Assembly (NCBI RefSeq): GCF_012726175.1
Contig: NZ_JAASAD010000001.1
Coordinates: 310,001-374,000, forward strand
DNA: 64,000 nucleotides
Origin: Micromonospora sp. HNM0581
GTDB lineage: Bacteria > Actinomycetota > Actinomycetes > Mycobacteriales > Micromonosporaceae
Direction: 5' to 3'
The position numbers were made by a program, and so were the translations under genes. The notes beneath the pieces were generated by a model. The model worked only from the letters and a program-made list of their open reading frames with translations. It did no database searches and was not told the origin of the DNA. Each line of letters begins with the position of its first letter. The first letter of the stretch is position 1. Positions 33,915-45,783 of the stretch are shown piece by piece.

Positions 33915-34787
33915 TCATCGCTGGTGGCGCACCGGGCCGGTACGACTCGCCAGCTGTTCGAGCCGGGCGACCCGCTGTTCCATCGGCGGGTGGGTGGCGA
34001 AGAGCGCGGCCACTCCGCCGCCCCGGAACGGGTTGGCGATCATGAGGTGGGCGGTGCTGGTGAGCTGCCCCTCGGCGGGCAACGGGCGCCGCTGGGCACC
34101 CATGTGGATTTTGCGAAGGGCGCTGGCCAGAGCCAGTGGGTCCCCGGTCAGCTCGGCGCCAGATACGTCCGCCTGGAACTCGCGACTTCGGCTGATCGCC
34201 AGTTGGATGACGGTCGCGGCGATCGGTCCCAGGATGATGGTGAGCAGCAGGACCAGCGGGTTGGGGCTGTCCTCGTCGTTGCCGCCGAGCGGGATGAAGA
34301 GGGCGAGGTTCGCCAGCATGGTGATGATGCCGGCCAGGCCGGCTGCCACGCTGGAGATGAGGATGTCCCGGTTGTAAACGTGGGACAACTCGTGGCCGAT
34401 GACGCCGCGCAGCTCACGGTAGTCGAGCAGCTCGACGATGCCCTGCGTGACGCAGACTGCCGCGTTCTGCGGGTTGCGTCCGGTGGCGAACGCGTTGGGC
34501 TGGGCGGTCGGGCTCACGTAGAGCCGGGGCATGGGCTGCCGGGCCGCGGCGGCCAGTTCCCTGACCATGTGGTACAGCTCGGGGAACTGTGCCTCGCTCA
34601 CCGGCTGCGCCCGCATCGAACGTAGCGCCAGCTTGTCGGAGTAGAAGTACGTGACGCCGTTCATCACCAGCGACACGAGTACGGCGATGACCAGCCCGCC
34701 ACTGCCACCGAGCCAGTAGCCCACCGCCAGGATCAGCGAGGTGAGCAGGCCGAGCAGCGCGGCGGTCTTCAGACGGTTGTGGTGCAC
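33915..34787 (-). CDS. htpX: HtpX-family membrane zinc metalloprotease
   Basis: A 290-residue M48B peptidase from GTG 34787, (M)[17 protein letters not shown], with GGAGA just upstream; an earlier in-frame ATG is not conserved. Two N-terminal membrane helices precede the catalytic HELSH (His132, Glu133, His136). Two more helices follow, then [19 protein letters not shown] with the third metal ligand. It degrades misfolded membrane proteins from the cytoplasmic side. It is divergent from nothing; nuoN ends 118 nt upstream on the same strand. Confidence 0.93.
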   Translation of the reverse strand: MHHNRLKTAALLGLLTSLILAVGYWLGGSGGLVIAVLVSLVMNGVTYFYSDKLALRSMRAQPVSEAQFPELYHMVRELAAAARQPMPRLYVSPTAQPNAFATGRNPQNAAVCVTQGIVELLDYRELRGVIGHELSHVYNRDILISSVAAGLAGIITMLANLALFIPLGGNDEDSPNPLVLLLTIILGPIAATVIQLAISRSREFQADVSGAELTGDPLALASALRKIHMGAQRRPLPAEGQLTSTAHLMIANPFRGGGVAALFATHPPMEQRVARLEQLASRTGPVRHQR

Positions 34788-34905
34788 GATCTCTCCTTCG
34801 GTGCGCGGATGACTGGATCCGCTGACCGGTACAACACCCAGGTACCCGCAAACCATCCGTCCCATGACTGCGAGTTACCTGAGTGGCGGGCGGGCGACCC
34901 GGGGT

Positions 34906-36374
34906 TCAGCCTCCGGCGAGATCGAGGACGATCTGCGGGGCGAAGCCGACGATCACAGCCAGCACCGTCGTCACCGCCAGTGCCGCAGCCACCGCGCGGG
35001 CCGGTCGGACGCCGACGGCCGTGACTTCGCCAGCCGGCGCGTAGAGCAGCGCGGCAGCTCGCAGGTAGTAGGCGAGGCCGATGACCGCGTTGACCGCCAC
35101 CACCAGGGCGAGCCAACCGGCGCCTCCGCCGAGCAGCGAACGGACCACGGTGACCTTGGCGAACAGCCCGGCCAGGCCGGGCGGCAGGCCGGCGAGACCG
35201 ATCAGCGCGAACGCCAGCCCGGCGCCCACCCACCGGTGTCGCCGCGCCGCGCCACGCAGGTCGTCGAGGTCGCCCCCGTCCGCGCCAGCCGGCCGCAGAG
35301 CCACCACGCCGGCGAAAGCAGCCAGTTCCAGCAGTACGAAGAAGACGGCGTACGCCACGGTGGCTGCGTACGCGGTGCTCCGGGCCGCCGCGTCGCCCGA
35401 CAGCGCCAGCGCGCCGAGCGGAGCGAGGATGTAGCCGGCCTGGGCCACCGAGGACCAGGCGAGCAGCCGTACGGTACGCCGCTGGCGCAGCGCCACCAGG
35501 TTGCCGACGGTCATGGTCAGCGCGGCGACCAGCGCCAGCACCGGCCCGGTGACCTCCGGCGGCAGCGCCTGGCTGACCACCGCCAGCAGGGCGATCACCC
35601 CGCCGAGCTTCGACGCGGTCGACAGGTACGCCGCCACCGGCAGTGGTGCCCCGTCGTAGGTGGCCGGTGCCCAGGCGTGGAACGGCACCGCCGCGACCTT
35701 GAACGCCAGTCCCGCCACCACAAGGATCACCGCGACGGTGGTCAACGGAAGGTCGGGTACTGCCTCGTCGGCCAGCAGGGTACCCAGCCGTTCCAGGTGC
35801 AGCCCACCGGTGGCCGCGTAGAGCAGTGCGGCACCGAGCAGGGTCAGGGTGGTGGCGACCACGCTGACCACGAAGAAGGTCACCGCCGCCTCGGCGCTGG
35901 CCAGGCTGCCCCGACGCAACCCGACCAGGACGTACAGCGGAAGGGTGAGCACCTCCACCGCGACGATCAGGGTGATCAGGTCACCGGCCGCGCCGAGCAC
36001 CACGCCACCGGTCATCGAACAGGCGAGCAGGAAGCAGTACTCCCCCACCGGGGTGTTGCCGGCCCGCAGCAGCGGCCCGGACAACGCCAGCACCCCGAGA
36101 ACCAGCAGCGCGACAAGCGCGGCAACGAGGGCCGACCAGTCCCCGAAGACGTACGAGCAGTCGGTGCCGACGCAGAACGTACGCCGGTCGGCTCCTGAAC
36201 CGACCGCCGCCGCCGCGACCGCAGTGATGACCGCTCCGGCGACCGCCGTCGCGACGGTGGCCGACGCCCGGACCAGCAGCAGGTCCACCAGGAGCACCAG
36301 CACGGCCGTTCCGGCGGCCACGTACGCCGGCAGCAGCGCCACGTGGTCGACGCTCTGCACCAGACTCGGCCCGC

Positions 36375-36378
<4 letters not shown>
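34906..36378 (-). CDS. nuoN: NADH-quinone oxidoreductase subunit N
   Basis: A 490-residue antiporter-like membrane subunit with about 14 helices. The conserved proton-channel segment VPFHAWAPATYDGAPLPVAAYLSTASKLGG is intact, including the lysine of the broken helix. It is part of the complex I membrane arm. GTG 36378 overlaps the nuoM stop by 4 nt, so it ends a coupled chain nuoI-J-K-L-M-N. Confidence 0.95.
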
Positions 36379-37903
<1,525 letters not shown>

Positions 37904-37907
<4 letters not shown>

Positions 37908-39889
37908 GCCGTCACTCCGATCAGGGCGGCGGCCAGGCCGAGCAGCAGTGCGCCGGCCAGAACCGCAGCGGCGGCCCGGGGCAGGGCCGCCCGGTGCAGG
38001 GTGTCGAGCCCGTTGCCGAGGCTGCGGGCGGCGCGTCCGGTGCCGGTGACCGCGCCGTCCACCACCCGTTCGTCGGCGGCACGTGCCGTCCGCGCCAACA
38101 CCACTGTCGGGCGTACGACGACGGTTCGTTGCAGGTCGTCTAGCCGGAACGCGCGGGCGAACACCGACCGCAGTGGACCGAGCGCCACCACCGGGTCGGC
38201 ACCGCCACCCCGCCGCCAACCGGCCCAGGCAAGTCCCGCGCCGACCACGAGCAGTGCCAGCGGCAGCAGCACCGTCGGGGTGAGGTGGATCAGCCCGGCC
38301 GGCGGCATCAGATCCGACATGGCGTCGGAGGCGGCAGGCGGGGTGGGTTGCAGTTGCCGGGAGAACCAGTTCGAGAAGCCGAGCAGGCCGAGCAGGGCCG
38401 CCGGGACGGCCAACGCCAGCACCGGCCAGCGGAGCACGGCCGGCGGATCGTGCGGTGTGCGGTCCGTTCCCCACGGGCCCACCGCCGGATCCTTCGGATG
38501 GGCCAGCGGGGTGCGGGGGGTACCGAAGAAGGTGCACAGCAGCAGCCGGGTGGCGTACCAGGCGGTGACGGCGACACCGACCAGCCCGGCGAGCCAGACC
38601 AGCCAGCCCACCGAGCCCGGCGCGGCACCGTCGCCGTGCAGGGCGGCCTTCTCGGCGGCGGCGAGGACGCCCTCCTTGCTCCAGAAGCCGGACAGCGGTG
38701 GTACGCCGGCCAACGCACCGAGCCCGATCACGGTGCACCAGAAGGTCACGGGCATGCTGTGGCGTAGCCCACCCATGCGGGACATCAACGTGGTGCCGAC
38801 GGCGTGGATCACGGCGCCTGCGGCGAGGAACAGCAGCGCTTTGAATGCCGCGTGAGTGAGCAGGTGGAACAGTGCAGCCGGTGGGGAGCCGACGGCGAGC
38901 GCGCCGGTCAGGTATCCGATCTGCGAGACGGTCGACCAGGCGAGCACCCGCTTGATGTCGTCCTGTGCGGTGGCGGCCAACGCGCCGAGCAGCAGGGTCA
39001 CCGAGGCCATCACGCCGAGCACGGTAAGTGCCGTCGGGGTGGCCTCGAACAGCGGCCAGAGCCGGGTGACCGCGTACACGCCCGCAGCCACCATGGTCGC
39101 GGCGTGGATCAGCGCGGAGATCGGGGTCGGACCGGCCATCGCGTCCGGTAGCCAGGTGTGCAGCGGGAACTGGGCGCTCTTACCGGCCACCCCGGCCAGC
39201 AGCAGCAGACAGGCGATGGTGCGCGTGGCGGCGCTGTGTTCGTGGGCGAGCACGTCGGCGATCCGGAAACTGCCGGCCGAGACGCCGAACAGCGCGATGC
39301 CGAGCAGGAAGCCGACATCACCGACCCGGGTGACCAGGAACGCCTTCATCGCGGCGGCCGGTGCCTCCGGTAGTCGCCGGTCGTGGGCGATGAGCAGATA
39401 CGAGCAGAGTCCCATCACCTCCCAGCCGACCAGCAGCATGACCAGGTCCCCGGAGACCACCACCAGCAGCATCGCGGCGGTGAAGAGGTTCACCTGCGCG
39501 GCGTACGGCGGGTAACGGTGGTCGGGCTCATCGGGCGACCCCTGCCGGAGGTAGCCGATCGAGTAGATCTGCACGGCCACGGCGACCGTGGTCACCGCGA
39601 CGGCGATCAGGCTGGCGGCACCGTCGAGGCGTACCCCGAGGGTGACGGTCAGCCCGCCCAGCTCGATCCAGGTGGTCGACGACTCGGCCGGCCCGTCCAC
39701 GGTGACGAGCAGAGCCACCGCGAGGGCGAGGGAACCGGTCGCGCCGACCACCCCGAGGATCGCGGCGACGCGGCGGATGGCATCTTGACCGGTGGCGGTG
39801 TGCGACGACGGGGGCAGCAGCAGGCCAGCCAAGCCGGCGGTCATCGGTACGAACGGCAGCAGCGCACCCAGCAGCGTCGTGGTGTTCAC
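37904..39889 (-). CDS. nuoL: NADH-quinone oxidoreductase subunit L
   Basis: A 661-residue subunit with about 16 helices. The core SAQFPLHTWLPDAMAGPTPISALIHAATMVAAGVY and DDIKRVLAWSTVSQIGY are conserved, and a long amphipathic C-terminal region (VFARAFRLDDLQRTVVVRPTVVLART) followed by a final helix matches the lateral helix that clamps the membrane arm. GTG 39889 has GGAGGG about 8 nt upstream and overlaps the nuoK stop by 4 nt. Confidence 0.95.
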
Positions 39890-40287
39890 CGCGGGCCCTC
39901 CGGCTCGTCCCCTGAGACATGTGGGTGATCCGGGGCGGCACCACCGGGGCGGGCAGCGGCCCGGGCGGACTCGTCGGGCGGGTGTCCGGCCAGCGGGATC
40001 GCGTCGACGGAGACACTGGCCCGCATCCGGTAGAGCTGGAGCACGATCGCCAGCCCCACCCCGATCTCGGCGGCAGCCAACACGATCACGAACAGCGCGA
40101 AGACCTGTCCGCCGTGTGGCAGCACCGCCTTCGCCGTGGTGTCGGCGGTGACCAGGATCAGATTCACCGCGTTGAGCATCAGCTCGACGGCCATCAGCAC
40201 CAGCACCGCGTTGCGTCGCCGCAGCACGCCGTACCCGCCGAGGCCGAACAGGAGCGCGGCGGTGACGTACGGGATGACCGGTCTCAC
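39886..40287 (-). CDS. nuoK: NADH-quinone oxidoreductase subunit K with C-terminal tail
   Basis: A 133-residue NuoK from GTG 40287, (M)[21 protein letters not shown], three helices, with the conserved membrane glutamates in VELMLNAVNLIL and AAAEIGVGLAIVL. Usual NuoK is about 100 residues; here a 30-residue Pro/Ala/Arg-rich tail (ARAAARPGGAAPDHPHVSGD) follows and looks disordered. It overlaps nuoJ by 4 nt and nuoL by 4 nt. Confidence 0.93.
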   Translation of the reverse strand: MRPVIPYVTAALLFGLGGYGVLRRRNAVLVLMAVELMLNAVNLILVTADTTAKAVLPHGGQVFALFVIVLAAAEIGVGLAIVLQLYRMRASVSVDAIPLAGHPPDESARAAARPGGAAPDHPHVSGDEPEGPR

Positions 40288-40847
40288 CGCGACCGCCCCC
40301 GCTCGCCCGGCACTTCGTCCCCGTCGCCGGTCGACGAGCGGGCAGGTCGGGTGGTGCCGATGTCGGGGCGGGACAGCACGATGGCGCCCACGAGCGCCGA
40401 GAGCAGTAACACCGACAGCACCTCGAAGGGCAGCACCCAACTGCCGAACACCTGCGCCCCGAGGCGTTCGGCGGTGCCCGCCTCGGGCACCTGCACCGTC
40501 GTCCAGCGGTACGCGTCGATCAGCAAGGCCGCCAGTCCGAGCCCTGTCCCACCGCCGATCAACGTGGCCGGCCAGCCGGGACGGTCCAGATCGTCGGAGG
40601 CGCCGATCGGCGCACGGGTCAGCATCACCGCGAACAGCAGTAGCACCACCACCGCGCCGACGTAGATCAGCACCTGCACCCAGGCGACCAGTTCGGCGGC
40701 GAGCACGAGATACATACCCGCCACCGCACCGAGACAGACCACCAGGTAGAGGCCGGCACGGACCAGGTGCCGGGTCGCCACCACGAGCAGCGCCGAGCCG
40801 ACCGCCACCGCGCCGAGGGCGAGCAGCAACGCGTCCACAGCGGTCAC
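40284..40847 (-). CDS. nuoJ: NADH-quinone oxidoreductase subunit J
   Basis: A 187-residue membrane subunit with five helices. The conserved third helix [29 protein letters not shown] matches the pi-bulge helix of NuoJ. GTG 40847 overlaps the nuoI stop by 4 nt. The C-terminal 20 residues are polar and variable. Confidence 0.94.
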   Translation of the reverse strand: MTAVDALLLALGAVAVGSALLVVATRHLVRAGLYLVVCLGAVAGMYLVLAAELVAWVQVLIYVGAVVVLLLFAVMLTRAPIGASDDLDRPGWPATLIGGGTGLGLAALLIDAYRWTTVQVPEAGTAERLGAQVFGSWVLPFEVLSVLLLSALVGAIVLSRPDIGTTRPARSSTGDGDEVPGERGRSR

Positions 40848-41470
40848 CCGGACGTACCTCCGTCGTCCGCGCGGGGTGGCGCCGGGCGGCGCTCGGGGCG
40901 TACCACCGGGACGGTGGGGCGGGCCGCGGACACGCCCGCGACGGCGGCCTTACGCGCGGCGGCGGTCTCCTCCTTGGCCGGCTCACCGTTCGGGTCGTGC
41001 GCCGGAGGCGGCGGCACCGTGGCCATCCACTCGCCCAGGTGGTCCTTGTCGTGCAGCAGGTCCTTGATGTCGTACTCGGCGTACTCGAACTCCGGCGACC
41101 AGTGGAGCGCGTCGAAGGGGCAGACCTCGATGCAGATACCGCAGTACATGCAGAGCGAGAAGTCGATGTCGAACCGGTCGAGTACGTTGCGCTGCCGGGC
41201 CCGGGCGGCTCCCGGCACCGCCACCTCCTCCTTGTGCGAGTCGATGTAGATGCACCAATCCGGACACTCGCGGGCGCAGAGCATGCAGACCGTGCAGTTC
41301 TCCTCCAGTAGCGCGATCACCCCGCGTGAGCGGGGCGGTAGCTCAGGTACGACGTCCGGGTACTGCGTGGTGGTGGCGCGTGTCGTCATCGTCTTCAGCG
41401 TGACGGCGAGCCCCTTGACCAGGCCACTGCCGGGCAGGCCGGTCGCCTCGCTTCGCTCGCGCTCGCTCAT
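40844..41470 (-). CDS. nuoI: NADH-quinone oxidoreductase subunit I (two [4Fe-4S])
   Basis: A 208-residue ferredoxin-like subunit. Two cluster motifs are complete: [12 protein letters not shown] and [13 protein letters not shown] Pro/Ala/Arg-rich tail of about 50 residues follows. ATG 41470 has AGGA 8 nt upstream; the ATG at 41479 is possible. The first residues MSERERSEA are encoded by a GAGCGAAGCGAG repeat also found near rplX. The gene begins the coupled nuoI-J-K-L-M-N run; nuoH lies 1.35 kb upstream across the opposite-strand GST gene. Confidence 0.94.
   Translation of the reverse strand: MSERERSEATGLPGSGLVKGLAVTLKTMTTRATTTQYPDVVPELPPRSRGVIALLEENCTVCMLCARECPDWCIYIDSHKEEVAVPGAARARQRNVLDRFDIDFSLCMYCGICIEVCPFDALHWSPEFEYAEYDIKDLLHDKDHLGEWMATVPPPPAHDPNGEPAKEETAAARKAAVAGVSAARPTVPVVRPERRPAPPRADDGGTSG
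41444..41470. repeat. GAGCGAAGCGAG repeat over the nuoI start
   Basis: CGCCTCGCTTCGCTCGCGCTCGCTCAT-type repeat (plus strand) covering the first nine nuoI codons; related to 1645-1664. Its insertion into, or growth at, the start of the gene has set the N-terminal MSERERSE. Confidence 0.55.
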
Positions 41471-41629
41471 GCCGAACATCCTGCCCTGTGGCCACGGCGT
41501 GCGCGACCACCACCCGGGGATAGCCGGGATGGCGGACACGGCCTTCACCATTTTTCGCCCGGCCACCGAGCCGACCGGCGGAAGATCCGCCATGATGGGC
41601 GGGACGAGTCGGGCACACCCTGGGGCGAC

Positions 41630-42661
41630 ATGGGCGAGGACGGCAAGGGCACCGGTGGAAAGTACGTCGAGCCGGGTGAGTTCAAGCGGGACCAGAACTA
41701 CATCACCACCCGGATCACCGTCGACGGGCGGGACGGCTATCCGGTCGAGCCGGGTCGCTACCGGCTGGTGGTCAGTCGCGCCTGCCCGTGGGCCAACCGT
41801 CTGATCATCGTACGCCGCCTGCTCGGTCTCAAGGACGCCATCTCGATGGGCGTCGCCGGTCCCACCCACGACGCCCGCAGTTGGACCTTCGACCTCGACC
41901 CGGACGGGCGGGACCCAGTACTCGGTATCGAACGTCTCCAGCAGGCGTTCTTCGCGCGCTACCCGGACTATCCCCGGGGCATCACCGTGCCGGCCATCGT
42001 GGACGTGCCCAGCGGGCAGGTGGTGACGAACGACTACGCCCAGATGAGCCTGGACCTGTCCACCGAGTGGGGCGCGTACCACCGGCCCGGTGCACCGCAG
42101 TTGTACCCGGAGCACCTGCGCACCGAGATCGACGAGGTGAACGCGGTGGTTTTCGCCGACGTGAACAACGGCGTCTACCGGTGTGGCTTCGCCGGCAGCC
42201 AGGACGCGTACGAGCGGGCGTACCGGCGGCTGTTCGACCGGCTGGACTGGCTCAGCGAACGGCTGGCCGGGCAGCGCTACCTGGTCGGCGACACCATCAC
42301 CGAAGCCGACGTGCGCCTGTTCACCACGCTGGTCCGGTTCGACCCCGTCTACCACGGCCACTTCAAGTGCAACCGGCAGAAGCTCAGCGAGATGCCGGTG
42401 CTGTGGGCGTACGCCCGGGACCTGTTCACCACGCCCGGCTTCGGCGACACCATCGACTTCGACCACATCAAACGGCACTACTACGAGGTGCACCGGGACA
42501 TCAACCCGACGGGCGTGGTCCCGCTCGGCCCCGACCTGTCGAACTGGCTGACCCCGCACGACCGCGAGTCTCTCGGTGGGCGCCCCTTCGGCGACGGCAC
42601 CCCACCCGAGCCGCCCGCCTCCACCGAACGCGTCGACCCCGCCCACACTCCCCTGAGCTGA
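41630..42661 (+). CDS. Glutathionyl-hydroquinone-reductase-like GST (Xi class)
   Basis: A 343-residue protein of the YqjG/ECM4 family. The catalytic motif CPWANR (Cys52-Pro53-Trp54) is intact, with [13 protein letters not shown] before it and the helical C-terminal domain ([31 protein letters not shown]) following. The family reduces glutathionyl-hydroquinones; actinobacteria use mycothiol, so the thiol partner here is uncertain. It lies divergent from nuoI and convergent with nuoH, splitting the nuo genes. ATG 41630 lacks a clear Shine-Dalgarno. Confidence 0.9.
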   Translation: MGEDGKGTGGKYVEPGEFKRDQNYITTRITVDGRDGYPVEPGRYRLVVSRACPWANRLIIVRRLLGLKDAISMGVAGPTHDARSWTFDLDPDGRDPVLGIERLQQAFFARYPDYPRGITVPAIVDVPSGQVVTNDYAQMSLDLSTEWGAYHRPGAPQLYPEHLRTEIDEVNAVVFADVNNGVYRCGFAGSQDAYERAYRRLFDRLDWLSERLAGQRYLVGDTITEADVRLFTTLVRFDPVYHGHFKCNRQKLSEMPVLWAYARDLFTTPGFGDTIDFDHIKRHYYEVHRDINPTGVVPLGPDLSNWLTPHDRESLGGRPFGDGTPPEPPASTERVDPAHTPLS

Positions 42662-42688
42662 CCCGCACCGCACTCCCGGTCATGCTTG

Positions 42689-42718
42689 CGTCGTCCCGCC
42701 CCGCGGGGCGGGACGACG
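42689..42718. terminator. 30-nt perfect palindrome between convergent GST and nuoH genes
   Basis: Positions 42689-42703 are the exact reverse complement of 42704-42718. It lies in the 157-nt gap between two convergent stops and would form a very stable hairpin on either transcript, as expected of a bidirectional terminator. Confidence 0.75.
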
Positions 42719-42818
42719 GCGGCGGCCGTCCGGCCTGCTCGGTGCCGACGTTCCCGCCGCCGCCAGCGTGATCAGGTTCGTGGTCGGGGAGAGCAGACGT
42801 TAGTGCCGGGATGGCCGG

Positions 42819-43781
42819 TCAGAGAGCCAGGCGGACAGCGGTGGTGAGGACGAGCTGGGCCAGCGCCGCGGGGACGAGGACGAGCCAGCAGAGCCGCTGG
42901 AGCTGATCCTCGCGAAGTCGGGGAAAGGACACCCGCAGCCAGATGATCACAAAGCTGACTGCGGCGACCTTGAGCAGGGTCCACAACCAGCCGAGCTGCG
43001 CATCGGCGAACGGGCCCTGCCAGCCACCGAGGAACAGCACGGTGGTGAGCGCGGCGATCACCACGATGCCGACGTACTCGGCCAGCAACAGGAACGCGAA
43101 GCGCAGGCCGGTGTACTCGGTCAGATAGCCGAAGACCAGTTCCGAGTCGGCTACCGGCATGTCGAAGGGCGGGCGGCGGATCTCCGCCAGGCCGGCCACG
43201 AAGAAGATCACCATCGCTGGTGCCTGCCAGAGCAGCCACCACGGCTGCCACGCCTCGACGATTCCGGAGAGGCTGAGCGTGCCGGCGGCCATCGCCACCG
43301 ACGCGGCGGCCAGCACCAACGGCAGCTCGTAGCCGAGCAACTGCGCCGCACCACGTAACCCACCGAGCAGGCTGTACTTGTTGGCCGAGGCCCAGGCCGA
43401 CATCAGCACGGCAAGCACACCCACGCCGACCACCGCGAGCACGAAGAAGAGGCCGATGTCCAGCGGCTGCCCCACCAGGTCGTTCGGACCGAGCGGGATC
43501 ACCAGCAGGGCCAGCAGGTACGGCATCAGCGCCACCGCCGGAGCCAGTCGGAACACCGGCCGATCCGCCGCGCGGGGGGTCACGTCCTCCTTCTGGACGA
43601 ACTTCACCCCGTCGGCGATCAACTGCGCCCAACCGTGGAACCCGCCCGCGTACATCGGGCCGAGCCGGCCCTGCATGTGGGCCATCACCTTGTGCTCCGC
43701 CTGCCCCACCAGCAGCGGGAGGACAAGGAAGGCGGCCAGCACACCACCGATCCGGACGACCAGCTCCAGCCAGAGCGGCAT
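42819..43781 (-). CDS. nuoH: NADH-quinone oxidoreductase subunit H
   Basis: A 320-residue, eight-helix subunit starting ATG 43781, MPLWLELVVRIGGVLAA. GRLGPMYAGGFHGWAQLIADGVKFVQKED and AEIRRPPFDMPVADSELVFGYLTEY form the quinone-binding and proton-channel loops. In complex I it links the quinone cavity to the membrane arm. Its start overlaps the nuoC stop by one base (TGATG). nuoI, its usual next gene, is separated by the opposite-strand GST gene. Confidence 0.95.
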   Translation of the reverse strand: MPLWLELVVRIGGVLAAFLVLPLLVGQAEHKVMAHMQGRLGPMYAGGFHGWAQLIADGVKFVQKEDVTPRAADRPVFRLAPAVALMPYLLALLVIPLGPNDLVGQPLDIGLFFVLAVVGVGVLAVLMSAWASANKYSLLGGLRGAAQLLGYELPLVLAAASVAMAAGTLSLSGIVEAWQPWWLLWQAPAMVIFFVAGLAEIRRPPFDMPVADSELVFGYLTEYTGLRFAFLLLAEYVGIVVIAALTTVLFLGGWQGPFADAQLGWLWTLLKVAAVSFVIIWLRVSFPRLREDQLQRLCWLVLVPAALAQLVLTTAVRLAL

Positions 43782-44491
43782 CAGGCCCTGCCTTCCTCGT
43801 CGGCGGTCGGGCGGCCGCGCATGCCCGGTGCCGGACGGGCCGGACGCTCCCGGGCCGGACGGGCCGGGGCACCCCCGCGCGGGCCCTCCCCCACCCCACC
43901 GGCACCGGCGGGAGTCGGCACGACTCCCCACTCGCCCGGCGCGGGTACGCCCGGTGGTCGAATCGGACGACGTGCGCCGCCGGCTTCCGACTCACCCGGT
44001 TCCTTGGCACCCGGCCAGGGTTTCGCCACCCGGGAGGCGAGTACGAACTCCTTACGCAACGGATGCCCCTCGAATTCGGGTGGCAGCAGCAGCGGACGCA
44101 GGTCGGCGTGCCCAGCGAAGCCGATACCGAACATCTCGTGGGTCTCCCGCTCGTGCCAGTCGGCACCCGGATAGACCGCGACCACGGAGTCGACCGTCGG
44201 CGCCTGACGCGGCACCCGGGCACGCAGCAGCACCCCGTGTCGGTGCGGAGTGGACCAGAGGTGGGCCACCACGTCGAACCCGTCGACCAACTCGTCGACC
44301 GCCGACAACCAGTCGAAGTAGTCGAAGGCCAGCTCACTGTCGTCACGGGCCGCCAGCAGCGCGGCCCGCCAGGCGTGCGCGGGCACGTCGACGGTGGCCC
44401 GGGCGTGGACCTGACCGCCGGAGACCGTCACGGTGGCCTCGACGGGTGCGAGCAGCGCGACGAGCCGCTGGCCGACCTCATCCGGTGTCAT
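43781..44491 (-). CDS. nuoC: NADH-quinone oxidoreductase subunit C with disordered tail
   Basis: A 236-residue protein starting ATG 44491, MTPDEVGQRLVALLAPVEAT. The 30-kDa subunit signature YPGADWHERETHEMFGIGFAGHADLRPLL and EGHPLRKEFVL is present. About 70 Pro/Gly/Arg-rich residues follow, not found in standard NuoC. Normally nuoD follows nuoC; here nuoH follows directly with a one-base overlap, so nuoD is missing from the operon. Confidence 0.9.
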   Translation of the reverse strand: MTPDEVGQRLVALLAPVEATVTVSGGQVHARATVDVPAHAWRAALLAARDDSELAFDYFDWLSAVDELVDGFDVVAHLWSTPHRHGVLLRARVPRQAPTVDSVVAVYPGADWHERETHEMFGIGFAGHADLRPLLLPPEFEGHPLRKEFVLASRVAKPWPGAKEPGESEAGGARRPIRPPGVPAPGEWGVVPTPAGAGGVGEGPRGGAPARPARERPARPAPGMRGRPTADEEGRA

Positions 44492-44639
44492 GCCGCCGAT
44501 CCTAGGCCCTGCTGCCCGAGCCCTCGGCCGCAACCGAGGTGAGCCCCACGGCAGCCGATCGACCCTGCCGTGCACGCGGGCGGGTGATTCCGGTGAGCTT
44601 CGCCGGTGCCGGCTTACCGGCGACCACCAGGATGGACCT

Positions 44640-45686
44640 GTGCGCGCTCTGACCGTCATCCCCGGAGTCCCCGGTTCGCTGCGGCTACGCGACGATCACC
44701 CGGAACCGGCCCCCGAAGAGGGGCCGATCCTGGTGGAGGCCCTCTCGGTGGGCGTCTGCGGAACCGACATCGAGATCATCGAGGGGAAGTACGGTGAGGC
44801 GCCGCCTGACACCGACCACCTGGTGCTCGGTCACGAGTCACTGGGTCGGGTGCTCGAAGATCCGACCGGCACCCTGCAGCCAGGTGACCTGGTAGCCGGA
44901 ATCGTTCGACATCCCGATCCGATGCCCTGCCCGAACTGTGCGGCCGGTGAGTGGGACATGTGCCGCAACGGCTTGTTCACCGAGCACGGCATCAAGGCGC
45001 TGCCGGGCTTCGCCCGCGAGCGGTGGCGGTTGCAGCCCCGTTTCGCGGTGGGACTCGATCCCTCGCTGATCGAGGTGGGCGTGCTCCTCGAACCGACGAG
45101 CGTGATGGTCAAGGCATGGGACCACGTCGACCGGATCGGACTACGGGCGGAGTGGCAGCCGCGCACGGCGCTGATCACCGGTGCCGGGCCGATCGGCCTG
45201 CTCGCCGCGCTGCTGGCCAGCCAACGGGGTCTCTCCGTGCACGTGCTCGACCTGGCCACGGAGGGCCCGAAGCCGGCGCTTGCCGGCGCACTCGGTGCCA
45301 CGTACCACTGCGCGCCGCTCGATCAGCTCGATCTCGAACCGGACGTCATCGTCGAGTGCACCGGCGCACCTGTGGTGGTGCTCGAGGCGATGTGCAAGGT
45401 GGGTCCGAACGGGATCGTCTGTCTGGCCGGCGTGTCGAGCGGTGGGCGGACCATCGACTTCGACGCAGGTGCGCTGAACCGGACTCTCGTGCTGGAGAAC
45501 AACGTCGTCTTCGGCGCGGTGAACGCCAACCGGCGGCACTGGGAGGGTGCCGCCGAGGCACTGTCCAAGGCCGACCCGGCCTGGCTCGCTTCGCTGATCA
45601 CCCGTCGGGTGCCGCTCGCCGATCACGCCACCGCCTACTCCCCCGGACCCCAGGACATCAAGGTCGTGCTCGACTTCGCCGCCTGA
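44640..45686 (+). CDS. Zinc-dependent MDR dehydrogenase, glucose-1-dehydrogenase type
   Basis: A 348-residue medium-chain dehydrogenase from GTG 44640. Catalytic zinc residues Cys40, His65 and Glu66 (GVCGTDIEI, LGHESLGRV) and a structural cysteine group CPNC...C (97, 100, 108) are present. The nucleotide fold has ITGAGPIGLLAA (GxGxxG at 181-186). The early layout and C-terminal NRTLVLENNVVFGAVNANRRHW match glucose 1-dehydrogenases that oxidise aldoses with NAD(P). Substrate not proven. It lies on the opposite strand between nuoC and nuoB, divergent from nuoC across 148 nt. Confidence 0.85.
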   Translation: MRALTVIPGVPGSLRLRDDHPEPAPEEGPILVEALSVGVCGTDIEIIEGKYGEAPPDTDHLVLGHESLGRVLEDPTGTLQPGDLVAGIVRHPDPMPCPNCAAGEWDMCRNGLFTEHGIKALPGFARERWRLQPRFAVGLDPSLIEVGVLLEPTSVMVKAWDHVDRIGLRAEWQPRTALITGAGPIGLLAALLASQRGLSVHVLDLATEGPKPALAGALGATYHCAPLDQLDLEPDVIVECTGAPVVVLEAMCKVGPNGIVCLAGVSSGGRTIDFDAGALNRTLVLENNVVFGAVNANRRHWEGAAEALSKADPAWLASLITRRVPLADHATAYSPGPQDIKVVLDFAA

Positions 45687-45716
45687 AAGGCTCGGGCGGA
45701 CGTGGGGTCACCGGGT

Positions 45717-45733
45717 CGGCTGCCGGGCAGCCG
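45717..45733. terminator. Hairpin between convergent MDR dehydrogenase and nuoB
   Basis: CGGCTGC/GCAGCCG 7-bp stem with a 3-nt loop in the 97-nt gap between two stop codons. Possible terminator for either gene. Confidence 0.4.
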
Positions 45734-45783
45734 GCTGTCGTGGGAACAGGTCGGCGACAGCAGATGATCGGTGCGCCGGAGTT

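Noticed and set aside
40844..42673. Long N-terminal extension of nuoI
   Set aside because: It runs antisense through the GST gene and lacks conserved sequence before MSERERSE.
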